Assembly: GCA_017402895.1 (NCBI GenBank)
Contig: JAFPLG010000009.1
Coordinates: 1-7,141, forward strand
Source of the DNA: Paludibacteraceae bacterium
GTDB taxonomy: Bacteria; Bacteroidota; Bacteroidia; Bacteroidales; Paludibacteraceae
Direction of reading: 5' to 3'
DNA: 7,141 bases
A model generated the notes under the pieces. That model was not told the origin of the DNA. It saw only the letters and a program-made list of their open reading frames with translations, and searched no databases. A program made the translations under genes and the position numbers. Shown here piece by piece: positions 1 to 5,622 of the stretch (the first letter of the stretch is position 1; every line of letters begins with the position of its first letter).

Positions 1-53
1 ATAGTCATTATATAAGCACGAAAGGAAGACACCATCGGCCAGTTGGGGAAAAG

Positions 54-74
54 TGAAAGGTGAAAGGTGAAAGG
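54..74. repeat. Heptamer tandem repeat, 3 copies
   Basis: Three perfect head-to-tail copies of TGAAAGG lie at 54-60, 61-67 and 68-74. A degenerate purine-rich stretch (GGAAAAG, 47-53) precedes them. They lie in non-coding sequence about 170 bp past the end of the minus-strand esterase gene. Read on the minus strand this is a CCTTTCA pyrimidine tract. Purine-rich heptamer arrays of this kind arise easily by replication slippage. No function can be assigned from sequence. Confidence 0.85.
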
Positions 75-90
75 TCAATGCTTGATAGGT

Positions 91-112
91 ATTTGGTAGG
101 AATTTGGTAGGA
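91..112. repeat. 11-bp perfect tandem duplication
   Basis: ATTTGGTAGGA occurs twice, back to back, at 91-101 and 102-112, with no mismatch. It sits between the heptamer array and the hairpin at 129-156. It shares no obvious sequence with the two neighbouring tandem repeats, so it appears to be a separate duplication event. Confidence 0.85.
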
Positions 113-128
113 GATGGCGGAATAAACA

Positions 129-156
129 AACCAGTCCGCGGTTAGGCAGACTGGTT
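129..156 (-). terminator. Probable intrinsic terminator of the esterase gene
   Basis: A perfect 8-bp inverted repeat, AACCAGTC (129-136) and GACTGGTT (149-156), encloses a 12-nt loop. The stem can extend inward by two more G-C pairs after one mismatch. On the minus strand the right arm runs into a T-rich stretch (GGTTTGTTTATT). This matches a Rho-independent terminator about 90 bp past the esterase stop codon. The plus-strand side is less T-rich just after the stem, so the minus direction is favoured. Confidence 0.6.
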
Positions 157-194
157 GATTTGATTGCCGCGCATTAACGCTATCTAAGTTCTTA

Positions 195-266
195 GCCCTA
201 TGGCACGATTGTTTCTTTGCCTTATGGCACGATTGTTTCTTAGCCTTATGGCACGATTGTTTCTTG
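195..266 (-). repeat. 24-bp tandem repeat x3 spanning the esterase stop codon
   Basis: Three contiguous 24-bp units lie at 195-218, 219-242 and 243-266. They differ only at two unit positions (the 4th and the 24th on the plus strand). The unit 243-266 is the last coding unit of the minus-strand esterase: it encodes Gln-Glu-Thr-Ile-Val-Pro followed by TAA and GGC. The other two units lie downstream, in the same phase, and repeat the Glu-Thr-Ile-Val-Pro codons and a stop (TAA, then TAG), so they are untranslated unless the ribosome passes the stop or shifts frame. The sequence at 188-194 may be a decayed end of a fourth unit. Confidence 0.9.
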
Positions 267-2702
267 GCCGGTGATGGTATATGTCTTGTCACCACGGAGG
301 ATATAAATCCGGCCGTTGAGGTAAATGAGCCTACCTCTATCTCCTCCCTGAAGGGAAGAGGAATCAATTTCGTCAATGCCTTCATGGGGGTCATCACCAG
401 GCTCGAAGGCCTTGCCGAGGATCTCGACATTTTTCAGGCAGATATACTTACCGGATTTCTCTTCGCCGAGGTTGTGCCAAGGGAGCACACGTACATGGAG
501 CGTCTCGCCGGCAGGTATAGTCAGCGCCGGAGTGAGGGCCAGGTGTTCGACAGCAAGATTGGTCATGTTGACATGCTCGGCCAGGGTCCTGACATCCGTG
601 AAGCCGTCGCCGAAGCCTGTATTGAGATGGTAGCACATCGTAGCGGTACTATGGGAAGCGATATCGAGGTTGATACCGGTGATACGTACCTCGGCCGTAG
701 CAGGCGCCGTGACGGCAAAGTCGATATAGCGAGTGGCGTTCTCATCAATCTCGTTGGCCGGCCAAGCTGTTTTAGCGCCCGCGTCATTGGCGTTATGGAA
801 ACGAACCATGAGAATATCGGAAGATATGCCATCGGTAAACTCAGACTTGGTATCGGCTGCCATCATATGCTGGAGGGTCATCTCGGCAGAGATAGGTCCC
901 GTAACGATTGGATCGGGAACTGGTTTGGCGTCGATAGCCCAGAAAGCACGGACATCTGAACCGCCATCGAGGGAGATGACAGAAGCCGTAACGGGCAGAA
1001 CGAGGCGGAGGTTGCCAGAGCTGATTACGACAGAGTCGGTCTGGGCACCCTCAGCGGTATAGAGGGCACGGATATAGACCCTCTGGAAGAGGTTGCCGCC
1101 GGCATAGTTGAGAGAAGCGGTAGCGGCATAGTTCTCATGATCGAGAGAGACGAGGATGTTCGGGCTGGCGGTTAGGGTGAGTGTACCCGTAGCAGGCTCG
1201 AGGCCGAAACCGGTGAGCAGGAACTCCTTGTTCTGGGCTACGCCGCTGTAGGTCTCACCGATAGCAATAGATGTCGGGTTCGCCGAGATAGAGGTAGGGA
1301 TAGAGATATATTCGGCAAGGATTCCGGATTCTTTGAGCATCTGTGCCGCCTGGCGTGCAATTAGGTTGGCGCCCATGGCATTGGTATGGGTGTTGTCGCC
1401 CGTGCAGAAGAGAAGTTCCTTGCTCTGCGCATCGCCGTAGGAGACGTAGAGTTGGCGCGTGGCCTCGGTAAGGTTGATAAAAGGCACGTTCTTCTCTTGC
1501 GCTACGACCTGCATGGCGTAGACGTAATCCATCGAGTGGTCGTCAGCCGGCACAGATTGGTTCTGATAAAGCACACCGTTCTCAATCTTAGAGAAGCTAT
1601 CGCCCAAATCGTGGCGGCCACTACGCTTGATATCATTGCCATTGAAATAGCGGCGGCAGATAGGGCCAGCCAAGATAGGCGTGACGCCTAATGCGCGAGC
1701 CTCATCAATATAAGCACGCAGGAAGTCGCGATAGGTGGTCTGCGGGTTGGTGCCACGTGCGTCGGTAGGTGCGGGCAGGCCGTTTGCTTCGCAATAAGCC
1801 TTGTATTCGAGGTTGTCCATGCCATAGGTAACCGTACCCTCGTCGTTGTGGGCAAACTGGATGATAAGGTAGTCGCCCTCGCTCATCTGGGACTTGACGG
1901 AAGCCCAGTAGGCAGCTCCGTCGTAGAACTGGCGGGTGTCTGCGCCGGATTTAGCGCGATTATTGACCGTGACAAATTCGGGATCGAAGAACGAGCCGAG
2001 GTACATACCCCATCCTCGCTTGTCGGTAGAGGACTCGTCGTAGTCAGCCATAGTGGAGTCGCCGATGGTGTGGACGCGGATCTTCTTAGCGGGTTGCGGG
2101 TCGGTGCCCGAGCCGGAAGAAGCGGCAAAGCTAATCTGGTTGAAATAGACGATATTTGACAGATTGGTAGAACTACAAACAATGAAGTAAAATCCGGCCG
2201 GAATATTGCTAAACTCATACTGGAAAGCGGCCTTGGACGAGATAGATACAGCAGTTACTTCGTAACTATCCTTGCTATTAAGCAACACTTCCGTGCTTTG
2301 TGGTGTACCATCGTAGATAGCTGCGTAATCAGTTTCGGAAATCGAATAGAGCACCGCACTGATATTCTCGTTCGCAGCAAAAATAGAGACATCCAGCGTG
2401 ATGGTCATGTCGAAAGCGGAGTTGCGATGAAAGACTATACCGGACTCAGAAAAGATGGTATAGATACCGGTATTAGGTCCTTGTCCACTACTGTACGAAT
2501 GGCCGGACGGCGCCTGATAAAGATACATACCGCCAGAGGGGTATTCGGAAAACTTCTTTCCGCCGCCCGGATTCTCGGCAGCACCAACATCGTACGTGCC
2601 ATCTGGAACAGAGGTGTAGTTGTCAGCAAAGGCTAAGTTTGCGAAGATTGCCATAAAGGCCAAGAGGAATAAATTCGCGCGATTAATTAATAAATTCTTC
2701 AT
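246..2702 (-). CDS. Secreted SGNH/GDSL esterase, CE12 rhamnogalacturonan acetylesterase-like, with accessory beta domains
   Basis: This 818-residue protein most likely removes acetyl groups from pectic glycans outside the cell or in the periplasm. Residues 1-26 form a signal peptide ending AFA. Residues 27-195 are an unrecognised beta-rich domain. Residues 207-465 are the SGNH hydrolase: GDSTMA gives nucleophile Ser216, then GWG (230-232), a block II glycine near 253, AHND with Asn286, and DNTH with Asp436 and His439. Ala284 stands where Gly is usual in the G-x-N-D block. Residues 470-577 are Ig-like. Residues 587-765 are a second beta-sandwich of a type I associate with Bacteroidetes pectin-degrading enzymes. 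The end (about 790-813, ILRGDKTYTITGQE) resembles the short C-terminal tails of exported Bacteroidales proteins. The fold and triad are clear from sequence; CE12 membership is family knowledge; substrate is inferred. The ATG at 2702 precedes an intact signal peptide. The gene is divergent from the regulator at 2878. Confidence 0.88.
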   Translation of the reverse strand: MKNLLINRANLFLLAFMAIFANLAFADNYTSVPDGTYDVGAAENPGGGKKFSEYPSGGMYLYQAPSGHSYSSGQGPNTGIYTIFSESGIVFHRNSAFDMTITLDVSIFAANENISAVLYSISETDYAAIYDGTPQSTEVLLNSKDSYEVTAVSISSKAAFQYEFSNIPAGFYFIVCSSTNLSNIVYFNQISFAASSGSGTDPQPAKKIRVHTIGDSTMADYDESSTDKRGWGMYLGSFFDPEFVTVNNRAKSGADTRQFYDGAAYWASVKSQMSEGDYLIIQFAHNDEGTVTYGMDNLEYKAYCEANGLPAPTDARGTNPQTTYRDFLRAYIDEARALGVTPILAGPICRRYFNGNDIKRSGRHDLGDSFSKIENGVLYQNQSVPADDHSMDYVYAMQVVAQEKNVPFINLTEATRQLYVSYGDAQSKELLFCTGDNTHTNAMGANLIARQAAQMLKESGILAEYISIPTSISANPTSIAIGETYSGVAQNKEFLLTGFGLEPATGTLTLTASPNILVSLDHENYAATASLNYAGGNLFQRVYIRALYTAEGAQTDSVVISSGNLRLVLPVTASVISLDGGSDVRAFWAIDAKPVPDPIVTGPISAEMTLQHMMAADTKSEFTDGISSDILMVRFHNANDAGAKTAWPANEIDENATRYIDFAVTAPATAEVRITGINLDIASHSTATMCYHLNTGFGDGFTDVRTLAEHVNMTNLAVEHLALTPALTIPAGETLHVRVLPWHNLGEEKSGKYICLKNVEILGKAFEPGDDPHEGIDEIDSSSLQGGDRGRLIYLNGRIYILRGDKTYTITGQETIVP

Positions 2703-2752
2703 AAAGATTGATATTTTGAGTTAAATGATTCGCTATTTTTTGAATTCCGGTG

Positions 2753-2782
2753 CAAAAGTACAACTTTTTTTGTATTCGTAAA
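2753..2782 (-). promoter_or_regulatory. Putative promoter of the esterase gene
   Basis: On the minus strand TACTTTTG (2760 down to 2753) fits the Bacteroidetes -7 consensus TAnnTTTG. A partial -33 element, TTTA (2782-2779), lies 18 bp upstream instead of the ideal TTTG. Transcription would start near 2747, giving a leader of roughly 45 nt before the ATG at 2702. The poor -33 element suggests a weak promoter that may depend on an activator, which fits the divergent regulator gene. Confidence 0.55.
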
Positions 2783-2819
2783 GGGAAAAAATCGTCAATA
2801 AAGTGGAAAAACGTAAAGG
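2777..2819. promoter_or_regulatory. Candidate regulator operator: paired CGTAAAGG repeats
   Basis: CGTAAAGG occurs at 2777-2784 and 2812-2819, in the same orientation and 35 bp apart. The first copy overlaps the weak -33 of the esterase promoter. The second ends 12 bp before the -33 of the regulator promoter. A 7-bp inverted pair, TGTATTC (2771-2777) and GAATACA (2843-2849), brackets the same area. AraC-type regulators often bind repeated half-sites near promoters, so this is a plausible site, but 8-bp matches in AT-rich DNA can arise by chance. Confidence 0.25.
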
Positions 2820-2831
2820 ATGCCTCATTTT

Positions 2832-2863
2832 TTTGCATATTTGAATACATTTTACTATCTTTG
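2832..2863 (+). promoter_or_regulatory. Promoter of the membrane regulator gene
   Basis: TTTG (2832-2835) and TATCTTTG (2856-2863) match the Bacteroidetes -33 and -7 elements and are separated by 20 bp. The -7 ends only 14 bp before the ATG at 2878, so the mRNA leader would be very short, roughly 5-12 nt, with no Shine-Dalgarno site. Confidence 0.7.
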
Positions 2864-2877
2864 CAGCGTTTTTACAG

Positions 2878-5268
2878 ATGTCTATGCGAGGAAAATTGTA
2901 CATATGGATTCTTGTTGTTCTGCTGTTCGGTCGGATTCTTTCGACGAACGCGGACGAATACTCCATTCGCTTCTATGACGACCAAGATGGGTTGAGCCAC
3001 TGGCACGTGTCTCAGATTCTGCAAGACACGACAGGCATGATGTGGGTGGCGACGTGGAACGGTCTGAATCGTTTTGACGGAAGTCGGTTTGTAGCCTTCA
3101 AACCGACAGAAAATGTAGCGTTGTGCATTCCACACGACCGTATTCGTCGTTTTCGGTTGACGAAAGAGAACAACTTAGAGTGTCTAATTGAGGATCGCGT
3201 GTATCTGTTTAACACGCGCAATTGCTATTTTGATACGCTTTCCCGGGAAAAGGAGCAAAAAGCATATGAACGACTTAAGCAACGCTTCAATCCAGATTTT
3301 GACCGTCCGTCAATGGCGAAAGTGAAGCAATTCGGTTCGGTAGCATTGCAGAATATATGGGAAGAATACCGCGACAAACAAGGCAATAAATGGCTGTACG
3401 ACGACCATGGTATTTTTGTTGCAACCACCCTGCCCTCACGCGGAACGCCGGTGGATACAAAAGAGGTACGTAGTCTGTATCGGATGCAGAACGGCGATAT
3501 ATGGGCTTCGGTTCGCGATTTACGGCAAGTGATGGTTTATGACAGCACACTGACACTGCGTGGCTATTTAAATAGCAAGGGACGTATTGAGTCTCAGCCG
3601 ATTAGTTTCGGGCAGATGGTCTACTGCATGCACGAGACGAGAAGCGGGAATGTGTTGCTCGGTTGTAAACCCGGGTGCGTGATGGAGAAGGACGGCAGCA
3701 AATGGGATAGTTATCCAGAACTACGCAACGCGTACGATATAGAGGAAGATCAAGACGGGCGATTATGGGTTGCGACATTCGGGTTCGGCTTATGGCGAGA
3801 GACGGGCACACGGCAGTTTGAGTTGGTTGAAGGGACTGAGAATCTATTCATTCGCAGGTTGGTGATTTTGGGAGACGGAACGCTATTAGGGGCGACAACG
3901 AGTGGTGTCTTAGTAATAGAAGACGCAAGATCGGATTCGCCGAGGGTAAGGTTGCATAAGCGAGACGGAGATTCGCCTTCATTGCAAAGCAACGCGGTTA
4001 TGTGCCTGTGCTATTTCAACGGGACGTTATACGTAGGCACAGAGGGAGGCGGACTGAATGTACTCAAAAGCAGCGTTCATGACAAAAAATGGTTTTTTGA
4101 GAGTCTGACACCTCGCGACGGTTTGGACGATATCGTGTTTGAGTTGATGCCATGGTCGAACGAAGAGTTGCTGATACAAGGTAGCAGTTCGTTCTCAATC
4201 CTAAACACCGCGAACGGGACATTGGCCAACTACGACCGTCGGTTCTTTGGCGGGAATAGAGATCATAGGCTGGTATTGGGCGAAGTCCCTCCTATGGCAC
4301 TGAATGAGAATGAGGTTCTGATTGCGCCCACAAGTGGGTTATATCTATTGAATAAGCAGGCGTTAAGGCCTGACAAAGAGACTATTCGTATAGCACTATG
4401 CAGTATACGGAGGAATGGTGAGAATGACTTTGCGGTTGATTATGCAGATCATGTTATTCTCGGGCCGAACGAACGTAATCTCGTTATGTCCTTCGCGGCG
4501 CTTGACTACCGCAATAACGGCGAGTTGCTGTACAGCACGCGAATGTATGAGAAGGGCAAGAAGGCGACTTCATGGGGATTGGCTACAGCCACTAACGAGA
4601 TAATCATACAGGACTTACATCCCGGTGATTATATTTTTGAAATTCGTTCTACGAACGCGTATGGGCAATGGCAGGACAATGTGAGGCAGATTCATATTAC
4701 AGTGCAACCGACATTCATGGAAAGCAGCGTTGGTAAGGCTCTGTTTGGCGGGTTGGCGCTGCTGATCTCATTGCTGATTACCATTGCCTATCTGCAATTG
4801 CGATTCTCGCACAAGAAGCGTGCAGAGACCTTAGCGGCCTATTTAGAGTTGCAAGAGCGATTCTCAAAAATAGAGCAACAACGCGACAAGAAAACACCTT
4901 TGCCTATTCCGGAGATTATAGCGCCAGGATATACCAGCGAGAACGAGCGTTTCTTGAATACGCTTCACCGATTCATGGACGAACATATCAGCGACAGCGA
5001 GATGAATATGGACGATTTGGCAAAAGAGGTGAATATGAGTCGCTCCACGCTGAACCGGAAGATGCATGAATTATTCAATCTGTCCGCAAAAGATTTTGTT
5101 CAGGCTGCGCGTATCAAGCGCGCTTGCGGGCTCCTATCGACGACTCAAATGGCAACGAAGGAAGTGGCTTATGCCTGTGGTTTTAGTGACCCTAATTATT
5201 TCTCAAAGAGCTTTAAGACCAACACAGGACAGACGCCGAAGGAATACCGAGAAAAGTGTAATAATTGA
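2878..5268 (+). CDS. Membrane-spanning one-component regulator: HTCS-type propeller sensor fused to AraC DNA-binding domain, no kinase
   Basis: This 796-residue regulator probably senses a glycan fragment outside the inner membrane and controls nearby genes from inside. Residues 7-25 are a hydrophobic signal or anchor. Residues about 28-500 carry regulator-propeller repeats with the G-x-(I/L/M)-W-(V/A)-(A/G)-T type pattern, for example near 53-60, 207-211, 294-300 and 384-390. Residues about 530-610 match a Y_Y_Y domain (LHPGDYIFEIRSTNAYGQW). Residues 620-640 are one transmembrane helix, followed by a short charged, possibly coiled linker (645-672). Residues 689-793 are an AraC-type domain with two helix-turn-helices (712-731; 759-780, including YACGFSDPNYFSKSFK). 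No HisKA, HATPase or receiver sequence lies between the helix and the AraC domain, whereas classical hybrid two-component systems have all three and are far longer. There is no frameshift, so the short form looks genuine. A second ATG at 2884 is an alternative start. Confidence 0.9.
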   Translation: MSMRGKLYIWILVVLLFGRILSTNADEYSIRFYDDQDGLSHWHVSQILQDTTGMMWVATWNGLNRFDGSRFVAFKPTENVALCIPHDRIRRFRLTKENNLECLIEDRVYLFNTRNCYFDTLSREKEQKAYERLKQRFNPDFDRPSMAKVKQFGSVALQNIWEEYRDKQGNKWLYDDHGIFVATTLPSRGTPVDTKEVRSLYRMQNGDIWASVRDLRQVMVYDSTLTLRGYLNSKGRIESQPISFGQMVYCMHETRSGNVLLGCKPGCVMEKDGSKWDSYPELRNAYDIEEDQDGRLWVATFGFGLWRETGTRQFELVEGTENLFIRRLVILGDGTLLGATTSGVLVIEDARSDSPRVRLHKRDGDSPSLQSNAVMCLCYFNGTLYVGTEGGGLNVLKSSVHDKKWFFESLTPRDGLDDIVFELMPWSNEELLIQGSSSFSILNTANGTLANYDRRFFGGNRDHRLVLGEVPPMALNENEVLIAPTSGLYLLNKQALRPDKETIRIALCSIRRNGENDFAVDYADHVILGPNERNLVMSFAALDYRNNGELLYSTRMYEKGKKATSWGLATATNEIIIQDLHPGDYIFEIRSTNAYGQWQDNVRQIHITVQPTFMESSVGKALFGGLALLISLLITIAYLQLRFSHKKRAETLAAYLELQERFSKIEQQRDKKTPLPIPEIIAPGYTSENERFLNTLHRFMDEHISDSEMNMDDLAKEVNMSRSTLNRKMHELFNLSAKDFVQAARIKRACGLLSTTQMATKEVAYACGFSDPNYFSKSFKTNTGQTPKEYREKCNN

Positions 5269-5306
5269 CAGAAATGGGGTAAAAATCAGTCATATTAACA
5301 ATAAGG

Positions 5307-5338
5307 TTTGCACATGTGGGAGAAAAGATGTAATTTTG
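5307..5338 (+). promoter_or_regulatory. Promoter of the downstream secreted-protein gene
   Basis: TTTG (5307-5310) and TAATTTTG (5331-5338), separated by 20 bp, match the Bacteroidetes -33 and -7 elements with the same spacing as the regulator promoter. It lies 38 bp past the regulator's stop codon. No convincing terminator is visible between that stop and this promoter, so some read-through from the regulator gene is possible. Transcription would begin near 5345. Confidence 0.7.
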
Positions 5339-5344
5339 CAAAGC

Positions 5345-5622
5345 AAATTGATTTACGACTGGACGATTTATAACGGAACTATAGTACTGATGTAATAATT
5401 TGTAGAAAAAAACAGATAAAACCCTTTTTAATATTTTTAAGCTGTGCTTATTATGTCTTTTGCTACTAAAATCTACTTAAAAATAAACTTTTAGATAGCT
5501 TTTACTATCAAAATCCATACTCTACCGAGTAAAAATATTTAAAAGCAATAAACACAAATAAACATTTTTATTGGAACCAACTTTTTTAACCAACAAAAAT
5601 ACACAAAAAAAAATTTAAGGAC
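5345..5622 (+). other. Long AT-rich 5' leader with three small hairpins and an A-rich end
   Basis: If the promoter at 5307-5338 is the one used, the leader before the ATG at 5623 is about 280 nt. It holds three hairpins in a row: TAAGC/GCTTA (5438-5450, 3-nt loop), TTTT-A-GATAG/CTATC-AAAA (5489-5513, one bulge, 6-nt loop) and TACTC/GAGTA (5518-5531, 4-nt loop). The last 40 nt before the ATG are A-rich and lack a well-spaced Shine-Dalgarno site; AAGGA ends one base before the ATG. No coding region and no known riboswitch motif was recognised here. Confidence 0.45.

Noticed and set aside
1..35. Possible start of another minus-strand gene (ATG at 35, reading MVSSFRAYIMT to the edge)
   Set aside because: Only eleven codons are visible, with no signal peptide, promoter or start context to support a gene.
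8..430. 140-codon minus-strand frame crossing the 24-bp repeats (KKQSCHKA repeats)
   Set aside because: Its first part overlaps the end of the esterase in another frame and the rest is repeat and non-coding sequence. It has no domain or signal peptide. It is kept only as a possible frameshift extension under the repeat finding.
264..959. 231-codon open frame on the plus strand inside the esterase gene
   Set aside because: It is antisense to conserved hydrolase and beta-domain sequence, has no promoter or start context, and its translation has no recognisable domain. It is a shadow of the real gene.
3196..3250. Hairpin CGCGTGT/ACACGCG (3196-3218) and 12-bp palindrome TTTCCCGGGAAA (3239-3250)
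   Set aside because: Both lie inside the regulator's coding sequence, in a normal propeller segment, and are short enough to arise by chance. There is no T-tract or promoter beside them.
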